From: DYRB01 sp963709645
GTDB taxonomy: Bacteria > Pseudomonadota > Gammaproteobacteria > Chromatiales > Chromatiaceae
NCBI GenBank assembly: GCA_963709645.1
Contig: CAVPXP010000037.1
Location: 62,001-126,000 of the forward strand
DNA length: 64,000 nt
Direction of reading: 5' to 3'
This document shows, in pieces, positions 38,449 through 47,130 of this stretch. Position 1 is the first letter of the stretch; each line of letters opens with the position of its first letter. The notes under the pieces are model-generated. The model made no database searches and was not told where the DNA came from. It saw only the letters and a list, made by a program, of their open reading frames with translations. The position numbers and the translations under genes are program-made.

Positions 38449-39174
38449 TCACCCCTCGCCCCCATCCGCAGCCCGCCACAAACAGGTCCCGCTGGCGCAC
38501 TGGATAGCCTGGAGGCGGGCCTGATGGGCGGCAATCTCGTCGGGCGCGGCCCGCACCACACGCAGGGGAGGCCGACCCGCGGGAAGGCGTCGCACCGGAA
38601 TACGGCCGGAACCCTCCGCGACCGAGTCTCCCTGCCCACCTAGCTGCATCGTGACCTGACCCCCGGTCATGGCCAGGTAGACATCGGCGAGGATCTCGGC
38701 GTCGAGCAGGGCCCCGTGCAGTTCTCGGTGGGAGTTGTCCACGGCGTAACGCTTGCACAGGGCGTCCAGGCTGTTGCGCTGCCCAGGGTGCAGGGTGCGC
38801 GCCATGGCCAGCGTATCGGTGACGCGGCACAGGTCCGCGATGCGTGGTGCATCCCCGCGCCATTGGGCCAGCTCGGCGTCCAAGAAGCCGACGTCGAAGG
38901 CGGCGTTGTGGATGATCAGCTCCGTGTCGGCGACGTAGTCCAGGAAGTCCGCCGCAATCTCCCCGAAGCGCGGCTTATCGTGCAGGAACTCATTGGTGAT
39001 GCCGTGCACCTCCACGGCCCCGGCGTCGATCTCCCGGTCCGGCTGGAGGTACTGATGGAAATTGTTACCTGTGAGGCGACGGTCGATGACCTCGACGCAG
39101 CCGATTTCGATGATGCGGTGCCCCGCCTTGGGCTCCAGGCCCGTGGTCTCCGTGTCGAGGACGATCTGTCGCAT
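38449..39174 (-). CDS. dnaQ: DNA polymerase III epsilon subunit (proofreading exonuclease)
   Basis: A 241-residue DEDDh exonuclease. Exo I LDTETTGLEP, Exo II IIHNAAFDVGFLDAE and Exo III HGALLDAEILADVY are intact, supplying the two metal ions and the catalytic His. The last 60 residues form the linker and the polymerase-alpha-binding tail. Role: 3'-5' proofreading in the replicative polymerase core with DnaE and HolE. It is seven bases downstream of rnhA in the gammaproteobacterial order methyltransferase-rnhA-dnaQ. The open frame extends well upstream through rnhA, but MRQIVLDTET is the true start. It is convergent with gloA. Confidence 0.96.
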   Translation of the reverse strand: MRQIVLDTETTGLEPKAGHRIIEIGCVEVIDRRLTGNNFHQYLQPDREIDAGAVEVHGITNEFLHDKPRFGEIAADFLDYVADTELIIHNAAFDVGFLDAELAQWRGDAPRIADLCRVTDTLAMARTLHPGQRNSLDALCKRYAVDNSHRELHGALLDAEILADVYLAMTGGQVTMQLGGQGDSVAEGSGRIPVRRLPAGRPPLRVVRAAPDEIAAHQARLQAIQCASGTCLWRAADGGEG

Positions 39175-39181
39175 GGGGTTC

Positions 39182-39709
39182 CTACTCGGGTACGCCCTGA
39201 TTGGCCAGACGGTCGGCGCGTTCGTTTTCTTTGTGCCCAGCGTGACCCTTGACCCAGTGCCAGAGCACCCGATGCCCGGACAGCGCAAGGTCCAGCCGCT
39301 CCCAAAGGTCCCGATTCTTGACGGGCTCCCGGGACGCGGTGCGCCAGCCGTTGCGCTTCCAGCCCACCATCCACTCGGTGACGCCCCGCTTGACATACTG
39401 GGAGTCGGTGGTGATGCGCACCGGGCTCGGGCGGTTGAGCGCCTCCAGGGCCATGATGACCGCCGTGAGCTCCATCCGGTTGTTCGTGGTGGCCCGCTCG
39501 CCGCCGCAGAGCTCCTTCTCGACGGACCCGCACCGCAGGACGGCCCCCCAGCCGCCGCGACCCGGATTGCCCTTGCAGGCGCCATCGGTGTAAATGTCCA
39601 CGACCTGTCCGCCTGAGGCAGACTGGGCGGCGGCGGGCTGCACGGGGGCAGGTTGGACGCCACCAGACGGCGGCGCGCCAGACATAGGCCCGTCACGCAT
39701 GACCACCAT
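39182..39709 (-). CDS. rnhA: Ribonuclease HI
   Basis: A cytosolic nuclease that removes RNA from RNA-DNA hybrids. The catalytic acids are in IYTDGACKGNPG, NNRMELTAV, ITTDSQYV and NERADRLA. The core starts near residue 36 of this reading (VVDIYTDG), so an N-terminal Pro/Ala/Gln-rich extension of about 35 residues precedes it, longer than in E. coli RNase HI (155 residues). ATGs at 39700 and 39685 are alternative starts; none has a good ribosome-binding site. The 39709 start overlaps the upstream methyltransferase by 17 bases. Confidence 0.93.
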   Translation of the reverse strand: MVVMRDGPMSGAPPSGGVQPAPVQPAAAQSASGGQVVDIYTDGACKGNPGRGGWGAVLRCGSVEKELCGGERATTNNRMELTAVIMALEALNRPSPVRITTDSQYVKRGVTEWMVGWKRNGWRTASREPVKNRDLWERLDLALSGHRVLWHWVKGHAGHKENERADRLANQGVPE

Positions 39710-40460
39710 CCCGCGTCGTCGGCTCCACGGCCCGACCGGCGAGCAGGGCTCGACGGTGAGCCCAGGACGGCCGCAGGGGGGTCAGTGTGGCGACGCGCTT
39801 GACCCCGCAGATCACGTAAACCCCCCCAAGCAAAGGCCAGAAGCGGGCACCCAGGGCGTCCATTGCGGGGACACCCCGTCGCAGGGTGGCGCGCCGCCAG
39901 GGAGGGCGAAAAACGAGCATTTCCTGAGCCTCCACGTCAAATCCAAGCAGGGTAAGCCAGTCGCGCACCCGAAACGGGGTCAGGAAGCGACCGCACCAGG
40001 GGACCCGGCCGCGACGCTGACCCAGAAGGCTCCAGGCGCCCCAGAGGCTCAGAGCGTTGAAACCAACCACCACCACCCTCCCCTCGGGGATCAGGACGCG
40101 CTCGACCTCGCGCAGTGCGGCCTGGGGATCAGCCACCAAGTCAAGCGTATGGGGCAAGAGGACGGCGTCCACACTGTCGGACGCGATGGGCAGCGAGGCC
40201 GGCTTGGCGGCCGCCTGAAGCCCAGGAACGCTGGGACGGGGGGCCGCCGGGAGCTGGATGCGACGGCGAATGCGTCCCTCACCGACACCGCCGCAGAAGA
40301 CTCCGGCCACGCCGATCTGGAGCAGGTAATAACCGATCACACCATCGAGCTGCCGCTCCACGACGGGACCCTCGGCCGCCGCGACCTGCTCCCCCAGGGG
40401 AGTCGCGTACCAATCCTCAAGGCGCGATAGGGTAGCGCCTGTGCCCAGACACGCGTTCAC
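39693..40460 (-). CDS. Class I SAM-dependent methyltransferase, YafS-like
   Basis: A 255-residue protein read from a GTG. It starts LSRLEDWYATPLGEQVAAAE, the pattern of the YafS group, then has a Rossmann-type core with LPIASDSVDAVLLPHTLDL and PEGRVVVVGFNALSLWG. The glycine-rich motif I is weak, so SAM binding should be checked. The methylated substrate is unknown. In E. coli yafS lies beside gloB, rnhA and dnaQ, and the same order is kept here except that gloB is absent. It overlaps rnhA. Confidence 0.8.
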   Translation of the reverse strand: MNACLGTGATLSRLEDWYATPLGEQVAAAEGPVVERQLDGVIGYYLLQIGVAGVFCGGVGEGRIRRRIQLPAAPRPSVPGLQAAAKPASLPIASDSVDAVLLPHTLDLVADPQAALREVERVLIPEGRVVVVGFNALSLWGAWSLLGQRRGRVPWCGRFLTPFRVRDWLTLLGFDVEAQEMLVFRPPWRRATLRRGVPAMDALGARFWPLLGGVYVICGVKRVATLTPLRPSWAHRRALLAGRAVEPTTRDGGHA

Positions 40461-40851
40461 AGCACCCGGGGCGCGGGTGCGCGGAAGACAACCGAGCCAG
40501 TGGCCGAGCTGGAAAAATCCAGAGCCATTCGGTATAGTTCTCCGTCAAAGTTCCTGAAAATAATGACTTACTCCGGAAAGATAGGGCATTCATTTGCCCC
40601 GCCAGGCCCCGAAGGGCCGCACACCGTCCCAAGAGCCCTTCGGCCGATCAGCAACTGCAGCAAATCCGGCAACCTGCGCCGCGGCGGCCACCAATCGCTC
40701 CACAAGCCCCCTGCGGTCGTGCGCGGCCGGCAACCGCCAGACGCGATATTGAATCCGATTCTCATCCGGCCAGGCAACCCGGCGGCCTATCATTCGCGAA
40801 CGGCGAACCGGTCCCCGGCTTCATGAACTCGAACATCGAGACGCAACGCCC
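40461..40851. other. Divergent gap where gloB would be expected
   Basis: A gap of 391 bases between mltD and the YafS-like gene. In enterics gloB sits here. The only protein-like open frame is a minus-strand ORF at 40590-40793 (67 residues, MIGRRVAWPDENRIQYRVW...), which does not resemble glyoxalase II and was not recognised. Low confidence that it is expressed. The region must also hold the promoters of mltD (rightward) and the methyltransferase operon (leftward). Confidence 0.4.
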
Positions 40852-42336
40852 ATGCCCTCTCCCACCCCGCGCATCAACCTGACCTCGCCCCTGGCCCTGG
40901 CCCTGGCCCTGTCTTTTCTCGCCGGTTGTGCCAGCCATGCACAGCGAGACGACCTCGACGCAAGCATCACCGGTCGATACGACCCCGACGGGGTCTCCGC
41001 CCGGGCCTACGGCTATGTCCGCCCTGCGCCCGACGTGCAGATCCGGGTCAGGGTACCTGCCGGCCGCAGCTCCGGCCGACAAGCGGCCGATCAAGGTCCG
41101 TTAGGACCCATCGCCGCCACCGGCGGCTCCGGCGACCTCTGGGACCAGGTCCGCGCCCGCATGGCCCTCAAGACCCCGCAAAACCCGAGGGTCGAGGCCA
41201 GGGTACGTTCCATCCAAGGGCAGCCGGATTATCTCACACGCCTGTCGCGGCGTGCGCAACCCTATCTCCACATGATCGTTCGGGAGATTGAGCGGCGCGA
41301 TATGCCCATGGAACTCGCCCTCCTGCCGGAAGTCGAGAGCAGCTACAACCCGCGCGCGCTCTCCCCCAAGAGTGCCTCGGGGATGTGGCAGTTCATCCCC
41401 GAAACCGGAACCCGAATGGGGCTGGCCCAGAACGACTGGTACGACGGGCGCAACGACATCGTCGCCTCGACCCGTGCCGCCCTGGCCTACCTCCAGGGCC
41501 TCCACAACGATCTGGGCGGCGACTGGGCCCTGGCCATCGCGGCCTACAATTGCGGCCCGGAGCGTGTCCGGTCAGCCCAGCAGGCCAACCGTAACCAAGG
41601 CAAGCCGACGGACTACTGGTCCCTTGACCTGCCCGCGGAGACCGAAAACTATGTCCCCCAACTCCTCGCCATCGCGCAGGTCGTGGCCGCCCCGGAGCGC
41701 CACGGCCTGGCGATGCCACGGGTCCCCGACCGCCCGCAGCTCGAGCTGGTCCAAGCGGTCAGCCAGGTAGACCTCGATCAGGCGGCCCGCCTGGCGGACA
41801 TCAGCCCCGCTGCCCTGAGTCAACTCAACCCGGGTCTGAAGCAAGGCAAAACCCAACCCAACGGGCCGCACACCCTGCTGGTCCCCGCCGGGACGGGGCA
41901 ACGGCTGCGGCTGCAGCTCGCGGGCGCCAGCACTACCCCGGGCCTGCGCCCGGCAGTGGCGGTCACCGCCGAGGATAGCTACCGGGTGCGCAAGGGCGAG
42001 AGCCTGGCGACGATTGCCCGACGCTTCGGCTTGAGCACGGCGGCGTTGCGCTCCGCCAACGGGCTTCAGAACGACAAAGTCCGGGCTGGTACCCACCTGC
42101 GCATCCCGGCAGCCGACCTGTCTGGCACCGCCAATGCCGGTGCTACCGGCGGCCTGGTCTATGTCGTCAAGGGTGGCGATACCCTGAGCAGCGTCGCTCG
42201 CAACCACAGCGTTAGCCGCGACGACCTGGCCTCCTGGAACGGCATCGGGCGTAACGAGCGCCTGCTCCCTGGACAAAAGCTGCGCATCGTCGCCACCGAA
42301 GGGACCCAAACCCGCCGCGGACGCTCGACCTCCTGA
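40852..42336 (+). CDS. mltD: Membrane-bound lytic murein transglycosylase D
   Basis: A 494-residue outer-membrane lipoprotein. The signal peptide ends LSFLAGCAS, with the lipidated Cys near residue 25. The SLT domain (about residues 120-270) has the catalytic Glu in PEVESSYNP, with SASGMWQFIPETG and IAAYNCGPERV. A middle MltD-type region precedes two LysM domains (DSYRVRKGESLATIARRF and VVKGGDTLSSVARNH). Role: cleaves glycan strands to 1,6-anhydro products during wall turnover. Its place near the YafS-rnhA-dnaQ genes matches the E. coli order. All key residues are present. Confidence 0.94.
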   Translation: MPSPTPRINLTSPLALALALSFLAGCASHAQRDDLDASITGRYDPDGVSARAYGYVRPAPDVQIRVRVPAGRSSGRQAADQGPLGPIAATGGSGDLWDQVRARMALKTPQNPRVEARVRSIQGQPDYLTRLSRRAQPYLHMIVREIERRDMPMELALLPEVESSYNPRALSPKSASGMWQFIPETGTRMGLAQNDWYDGRNDIVASTRAALAYLQGLHNDLGGDWALAIAAYNCGPERVRSAQQANRNQGKPTDYWSLDLPAETENYVPQLLAIAQVVAAPERHGLAMPRVPDRPQLELVQAVSQVDLDQAARLADISPAALSQLNPGLKQGKTQPNGPHTLLVPAGTGQRLRLQLAGASTTPGLRPAVAVTAEDSYRVRKGESLATIARRFGLSTAALRSANGLQNDKVRAGTHLRIPAADLSGTANAGATGGLVYVVKGGDTLSSVARNHSVSRDDLASWNGIGRNERLLPGQKLRIVATEGTQTRRGRSTS

Positions 42337-42478
42337 CCCGAGGGCCCCGGCAGCACCGACCGGTGCGTCCGACTTTTGTCTCAGCTCTGTCCAGCACCTG
42401 CAAGTCTTGACCGGGACCTGACCAGCCACCACCTCCCGTGGAAACTGGATCGTTAAACCCCCGGAGGTATCGCGTCCC

Positions 42479-43771
42479 ATGGAGCTGACCACCCCCCTGT
42501 ACGACGAAGCGGCTAGCCCCAACGCGAGCAGCCGCGAGGCCCGGCGCGAGCCGCTGGAGCGCACCCGTTCGCAGGCCATGGCCGCCATGCGCCTCGACTT
42601 GCACTGGACCTCCGAGTCGGCCCGCCACACCGAGACCCTGTTCACCGGCAAGCTCAACCTGTGGCGGGACATCTTCCCGCCTGAGCTGGAGCGGCAGCTC
42701 ATGGACCAGCCGGTGGGGCATCGCGCATCCCACACCTTCGCGCCAGGGAAATTGGTCCCCGGGCCCCAGGAGACGCAGCTCCTGCGCCTCCGCAACGCCC
42801 GGTTCGACCGCCGGTTCACCGGGCGAGGCAATGTCCAGCCCCGCGCCGGCCGCTTCTACCCTAAGGGCATCTTGGAAGGGGTCGATGGGGTCTTCCGCGT
42901 GGACCGGCAACCCTTCCGCGTCGCGGAGGTGACAGGCGATTCCTTGCTCGCGGATCTCAACCACCCGCTGGCGGACCGGCCGCTGCGGCTGGATTGCACC
43001 ATCGAGGAGATCTGGGCCCAGGGCGATGAGCGGGGAGGGCGATGCAACGAGGTCGCCGATCTGGTGACTACCGGCGGTCCCGGCATGCAGGCCCGCTGGC
43101 GCGGCCTACCCACCGACTTCTGGACCGATGGCCCCTTCCACCGCCAGGATCCTCGCCCAGACGCGGAGTTCTATGCAGGACCTAGGCTGGTGGACCATAT
43201 GGACCGAACGGCCGTCGCGGAGGTCTCCGCCCTCTACGGCCGCCTGATCCCCCCCGGGGCCCGTATTCTTGACCTCATGGCGAGCTGGCATTCCCACCTG
43301 CCCACAGGGCTGGCGTCGGCGAGGGTGACCGGGCTGGGAATGAATCGGGAGGAGTTGGAGGCCAATCGCGCCCTCTCAGAGCGGCTGGTCCAAGATCTGA
43401 ACCAGGTCCCCACCCTGCCATTCCCGGATGCCGCGTTCGACGCTGTCGTCTGTACCCTGTCTGTGGAGTACCTAACCCAGCCGTTCGCCGTCTTCCGCGA
43501 GATCGCCCGGGTTCTGGCGCCGCGCGGCCGCTTCATCGTCACCTTCTCCAACCGCTGGTTTCCCACCAAGGCCATCCGGCTCTGGGAGGGGATCCACGAG
43601 TTCGAGCGCCCCGGGCTGGTGCTGGAGTATTTCCTGGAGTCGGGTCTGTTCGGAGACCTCCAGACTTGGTCCCTGCGGGGACTGCCACGCCCGGCGGACG
43701 ACAAGTATGCCGACCGCCTGCTGCAGTCGGACCCTTTCTATGCGGTCTGGGGGGAGGCTACCGCATCATGA
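42479..43771 (+). CDS. FKBP/SlyD-like domain fused to a SAM methyltransferase
   Basis: A 430-residue protein in three parts. Residues 1-75 have no clear fold. Residues about 105-185 resemble an FKBP-type SlyD module: GNVQPRAGRFYPKGIL, GVFRVDRQPFRVAEV and the hallmark LADLNHPLADRPL. Residues about 245-430 are a class I methyltransferase with motif I ILDLMASWHSHLP, VCTLSVEYLTQP and LAPRGRFIVTFSNRW. Motif I lacks the usual GxGxG. The product could be a methyltransferase carrying its own prolyl-isomerase-like domain. The substrate is unknown. Its stop overlaps the next small gene by four bases. Confidence 0.82.
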   Translation: MELTTPLYDEAASPNASSREARREPLERTRSQAMAAMRLDLHWTSESARHTETLFTGKLNLWRDIFPPELERQLMDQPVGHRASHTFAPGKLVPGPQETQLLRLRNARFDRRFTGRGNVQPRAGRFYPKGILEGVDGVFRVDRQPFRVAEVTGDSLLADLNHPLADRPLRLDCTIEEIWAQGDERGGRCNEVADLVTTGGPGMQARWRGLPTDFWTDGPFHRQDPRPDAEFYAGPRLVDHMDRTAVAEVSALYGRLIPPGARILDLMASWHSHLPTGLASARVTGLGMNREELEANRALSERLVQDLNQVPTLPFPDAAFDAVVCTLSVEYLTQPFAVFREIARVLAPRGRFIVTFSNRWFPTKAIRLWEGIHEFERPGLVLEYFLESGLFGDLQTWSLRGLPRPADDKYADRLLQSDPFYAVWGEATAS

Positions 43772-43971
43772 ACGGCATCGACCCCCATGCCACCATGCAG
43801 CGCGCCGCCGGCCGGATTACGGAGAGTCGGGACCCCGCCGAGCTTGATCTCCTCCTGGACGACATCGAGTACCTGTACGAAGCGATGGACCCGGAGCTTC
43901 AGGGCCTGGCCGAGCAGGTGATGGAGCGGCTACGGGAGCGCATCACCGAGCTGCGCGCCCAAGCGCACTAA
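43768..43971 (+). CDS. Small helical protein, 67 residues
   Basis: It starts at an ATGA overlap with the methyltransferase stop, so it is translationally coupled to it. The product (MNGIDPHATMQRAAGRITES, DLLLDDIEYLYEAMDPELQ) is acidic and all-helical, with no family recognised. It could be a subunit or stabiliser of the upstream fusion protein, inferred only from coupling. Its stop overlaps the stop of hscB on the other strand by four bases, so the two genes are tightly convergent. Confidence 0.65.
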   Translation: MNGIDPHATMQRAAGRITESRDPAELDLLLDDIEYLYEAMDPELQGLAEQVMERLRERITELRAQAH

Positions 43972-44507
43972 CAACCGAGGTCGAGATCAGACTCCAGTGC
44001 CTCGGCGTCGCGCCGGCACTTGTCCAGAAATTGCAGCTTGTGTACCGCAGCGCGGGCCGCAGCGAGGTTCTCGGGGCCGGGGTCGAAGAAGAGGCGCGTA
44101 AGCTCATCGCGGATGGTCCGCTCGGAGCTGGCGATGTGGTCCAGAACGCCGGCCACGGCGGCCTGGGGATCTCGCGCCCCCTTGGCATCGGCCAGGGTCT
44201 CGCGCAGCTCCATCTGCTCCATGAGAAAGGCGGTGTCCTGGGCGGCCACCTGTGGGTCTGGGTTGGGATGCAGGGTCAGCAGGTAGAGGGCCCGCTTAAG
44301 CGGATCCTTGAGCGTTTCGAAGGCTTCGTTGGCCCGTGTCGATGCCTGCATGGACAATCGGCGGTCCTGGTCTGGGGCACTGGCGAAACGGTCGGGGTGA
44401 ACGGCGGACTGCAAGGCGCGGAAGCGCTCGGCGAGGAGGTCCCTGTCAAGCGCATAGCCCACCGGGAGGCCGAAGAGGTCGAAGTGATTGCGAGAAAAAT
44501 CCAGCAC
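43968..44507 (-). CDS. hscB: Fe-S assembly J-domain co-chaperone HscB
   Basis: A 179-residue protein. The N-terminal J domain has HPDRF in the loop and the start NHFDLFGLPVGYALD. The C-terminal three-helix domain binds IscU. Role: recruits IscU to the Hsp70 HscA and stimulates its ATPase for cluster release. A GTG start. It is the last gene of the isc operon in this window: the next gene is on the other strand, so hscA and fdx, which normally follow, are not here. Confidence 0.92.
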   Translation of the reverse strand: MLDFSRNHFDLFGLPVGYALDRDLLAERFRALQSAVHPDRFASAPDQDRRLSMQASTRANEAFETLKDPLKRALYLLTLHPNPDPQVAAQDTAFLMEQMELRETLADAKGARDPQAAVAGVLDHIASSERTIRDELTRLFFDPGPENLAAARAAVHKLQFLDKCRRDAEALESDLDLGC

Positions 44508-44548
44508 GGCGTGAGCGGATGCGGCGATCAGGGACCGGCCTGCAGAGC

Positions 44549-44872
44549 TCAGACGTTGAAGCTCTCGCCGCAGCCGCAGGCGTCCTTGACGTTGGGATTG
44601 CGGAATTTGAACCCCTCGTTGAGTCCCTCACGCGTGTAGTCCAGCTCGGTCCCGTCCAGGTAGAGCATGCTCTTGGGATCGACGATGACCTTGACCCCGT
44701 GGTCCTCGAAGACCAGGTCGTCGGCCTCAGGGGCATCCGCAAACTCGAGGACATAGGCCATCCCGGAGCAACCGGAAGTCCGTACGCCCAACCTGATGCC
44801 GACGCCCTTGCCGCGATTGGCCAGGAACCTGGCGACGTGGTTCGCAGCAGCCTCTGTCATGGAGATGCCCAT
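44549..44872 (-). CDS. iscA: A-type Fe-S carrier IscA
   Basis: A 107-residue protein with the three conserved cysteines: RTSGCSGMAYVLEF and the C-terminal CGCGESFNV. This matches E. coli IscA in length and pattern. Role: carries or holds Fe-S clusters or iron and passes them to target proteins, notably 4Fe-4S enzymes. The start MGISMTEAAANHV is four bases after the stop of iscU, so the genes are co-transcribed. hscB follows after 41 bases. Confidence 0.96.
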   Translation of the reverse strand: MGISMTEAAANHVARFLANRGKGVGIRLGVRTSGCSGMAYVLEFADAPEADDLVFEDHGVKVIVDPKSMLYLDGTELDYTREGLNEGFKFRNPNVKDACGCGESFNV

Positions 44873-44876
44873 GGCG

Positions 44877-45260
44877 TCACTCGCCCCGCTTCTTGGCGTA
44901 ATCGCTGATGGCGGCGCGGATGGCGTCCTCAGCCAGCACGGAGCAGTGAACCTTGACCGGGGGCAGGGCCAGCTCGTCGGCGATCTCCTGGTTCTTGATC
45001 TGACTCGCCTCCGCCAGGGTCTTGCCCTTGACCCACTCGGTGAGCAGGCTGCTGGAAGCGATAGCCGAGCCGCAGCCATAGGTCTTGAAGCGCGCATCCT
45101 CGATGACACCCGACTCGTTGACCTTGATCTGCAACCGCATGACGTCGCCGCAGGCCGGAGCGCCGACCATGCCGGTGCCCACACTGGGGTCGTCCTTGTC
45201 CAGGGTCCCGACATTGCGCGGGTTCTCGTAGTGATCCAGTACCTTTTCGCTGTATGCCAT
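44877..45260 (-). CDS. iscU: Fe-S cluster scaffold IscU
   Basis: A 127-residue scaffold. The three cluster cysteines are in APACGDVMRLQI, TYGCGSAIASSS and VHCSVLAEDAI, with the usual Asp after the first. The LPPVK motif recognised by HscA is present, even though hscA is not in the operon. The start MAYSEKVLDHYENPRN agrees with E. coli IscU and has AGGAG upstream; a TTG two codons earlier is unlikely. It lies 61 bases after iscS. Confidence 0.97.
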   Translation of the reverse strand: MAYSEKVLDHYENPRNVGTLDKDDPSVGTGMVGAPACGDVMRLQIKVNESGVIEDARFKTYGCGSAIASSSLLTEWVKGKTLAEASQIKNQEIADELALPPVKVHCSVLAEDAIRAAISDYAKKRGE

Positions 45261-45327
45261 GGTCAAACTCCTCGGGCGCTTGGGCCTCGGAAGCGGAGGC
45301 CGCGGGGTCAGGCCAACGCGGCTGAAT

Positions 45328-46542
45328 TCAATGGGCGACCCACTGGACAGACTTGAGGTCGACGCCGTCCTTGTACATGTCCCAGAGGGGAGACAGCTCC
45401 CGCAGTCGCCCCACCTGCTCGCGGATCTTGGCTACAGCGTAGTCCACTTCCTCAGCGGTGCTGAATCGCCCGAGCGTGAAGCGGATGGAGCTGTGGGCCA
45501 GTTCGTCCTCCCGTCCGATGGCGCGCAGGACATAGCTCGGCTCCAGGCTGGCGGAGGTACAGGCGGAGCCGGAGGAGACGGCCAGGTCCTTGAGGGCCAT
45601 GATGAGGGACTCGCCCTCGACGTAGGCGAAGCTGACGTTCAGGTTACCGGCCACCCGGTGCTCCTCGTCGCCATTGAGGAAGACCTGGTCGATCCCCTTG
45701 AGCCCGTTCCACAGACGCTGGCGCAGGGCAAGGACGCGCTCATTCTCCGCGTCCATTTCCTCGCCAGCGATACGGAATGCCTCGCCCATGCCGACGATCT
45801 GGTGCACGGGCAGGGTTCCCGAACGTAAGCCGCGCTCATGACCGCCACCGTGCATCTGGGCCTCGATGCGTACCCTAGGCTTGCGGCGCACATAGAGGGC
45901 ACCGATACCCTTGGGGCCATAGGTCTTGTGGGCGGAAAAGGACATCAGGTCCACCGGCATCCGCTCGAGGTCGATGTGGACCTTGCCCGTGCTCTGGGCG
46001 GCGTCAACATGGAACAGCACCTTGCGCTCGCGGGTCAGGTCGCCGATGGCGGCGATGTCCTGAATGACGCCGATCTCATTGTTCACGTGCATGATGGACA
46101 CAAGGACGGTGTCGTCGCGGATGGCCGCATCCAGCTTACGGAGGTCCATCAGGCCGTTGGGTTCCGGGTCCAGATAGGTCACCTCAAAGCCCTCGCGCTC
46201 GAGCTGACGGCAGGTGTCCAGCACCGCTTTGTGCTCGGTCTTGCTAGTGACTATGTGGCGCCCGCGCTTCTGATAGAACTGTGCGGCACCCTTGATGGCG
46301 AGGTTGTCGGACTCGGTGGCGCCGGAGGTGAAAGCGATTTCTTTTGGGTCCGCATTGACCAACGCGGCAATCTGCCGGCGGGCGGCCTCCACGGCCTCCT
46401 CCGCCGCCCAGCCGAAGGCGTGTGAGCGAGAGGCTGGGTTGCCGAAAATCCCATCTGGGGTCAGGCACGCGCACATCTGGTCGGCCACCCGCGGATCCAC
46501 CGGAGTGGTGGCGGAATAATCCATGTAAATGGGCAGCTTCAT
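45328..46542 (-). CDS. iscS: Cysteine desulfurase IscS
   Basis: A 404-residue PLP enzyme. The PLP lysine is in FSAHKTYGPKG and the persulfide cysteine in SSGSACTSASLEPSYVL. Reaction: converts cysteine to alanine plus enzyme-bound persulfide sulfur, for Fe-S clusters on IscU and for tRNA thiolation. The true start is MKLPIYMDYSATTPVD; 15 extra upstream codons are open but not conserved. It ends NSVQWVAH-like (KSVQWVAH), a little different from E. coli but the same length. Second gene of the isc operon. Confidence 0.97.
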   Translation of the reverse strand: MKLPIYMDYSATTPVDPRVADQMCACLTPDGIFGNPASRSHAFGWAAEEAVEAARRQIAALVNADPKEIAFTSGATESDNLAIKGAAQFYQKRGRHIVTSKTEHKAVLDTCRQLEREGFEVTYLDPEPNGLMDLRKLDAAIRDDTVLVSIMHVNNEIGVIQDIAAIGDLTRERKVLFHVDAAQSTGKVHIDLERMPVDLMSFSAHKTYGPKGIGALYVRRKPRVRIEAQMHGGGHERGLRSGTLPVHQIVGMGEAFRIAGEEMDAENERVLALRQRLWNGLKGIDQVFLNGDEEHRVAGNLNVSFAYVEGESLIMALKDLAVSSGSACTSASLEPSYVLRAIGREDELAHSSIRFTLGRFSTAEEVDYAVAKIREQVGRLRELSPLWDMYKDGVDLKSVQWVAH

Positions 46543-46579
46543 TTCAAGCTCCGGCTCGCTGAAGGGACAACTGCGAGGT

Positions 46580-47068
46580 TCAGACACTCGCCGTAGTGTG
46601 GCTGGTCCGCGCCCGGTCGATACGGACCTTGCGCTTGCCGGTACGACACCCGAGATCCTCGACCAGCCCTTTCCGATCTACGAGATCCTGAAGGCTCACG
46701 TGGCTCAGGTAGTCATAGATGCGGTCGCTGAGGTCTTGCCAGAGATCGTGGGTCAGACAGGGACCGTCGTTTTGACAGTTGCCCGCACCGCCACAGCGCG
46801 TCGTGTCCAGGTTTTCATCCACAGCGGCGATGACCTCCGCCACGTGGATACCTGCGCCCTCGCGGGCCAGGTTGTAGCCGCCGCCGGGACCGCGAACGCT
46901 CGATACTAGGCCGCGCCTCCGCAGCCTGGCAAAGAGCTGCTCCAGGTAAGACAGGGAGATCCCCTGGCGGCGGGCGATATCGGCAAGGGCCGTCGGCCCG
47001 GCCCCCTGGTGCATCGCCAGATCGAGCATGGCCGTAACGGCGTACCGACCTTTTGTTGTGAGTCTCAC
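46580..47068 (-). CDS. iscR: Fe-S-responsive transcriptional regulator IscR
   Basis: A 162-residue Rrf2-family repressor. A winged helix-turn-helix (MRLTTKGRYAVTAMLDLAMH) is followed by the three cluster cysteines spaced as in IscR (TRCGGAGNCQNDGPCLTH). When carrying a 2Fe-2S cluster it represses the isc operon; apo-IscR acts on other sites. A GTG start with GGAG upstream. First gene of the operon; iscS follows after 37 bases. Autoregulation is expected through the promoter region at 47102-47130. Confidence 0.96.
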   Translation of the reverse strand: MRLTTKGRYAVTAMLDLAMHQGAGPTALADIARRQGISLSYLEQLFARLRRRGLVSSVRGPGGGYNLAREGAGIHVAEVIAAVDENLDTTRCGGAGNCQNDGPCLTHDLWQDLSDRIYDYLSHVSLQDLVDRKGLVEDLGCRTGKRKVRIDRARTSHTTASV

Positions 47069-47101
47069 TGCGATTGCTCCTGCCTGAGTCCAAAGACCGG
47101 A

Positions 47102-47130
47102 AGCATACTTTAACCCACCATTCCGATCAA
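47102..47130 (-). promoter_or_regulatory. Candidate isc promoter overlapping an IscR-like half site
   Basis: On the minus strand: TTGATC (4 of 6), a 17-base spacer, then TATGCT (4 of 6), 34 bases before the iscR GTG. ATACTTGA overlaps the -35 box and fits the left half of the type 1 IscR consensus (ATASYYGACT), and AAGTAT at the -10 forms an inverted partner at a longer spacing. The regulatory role is inferred. Confidence 0.45.
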
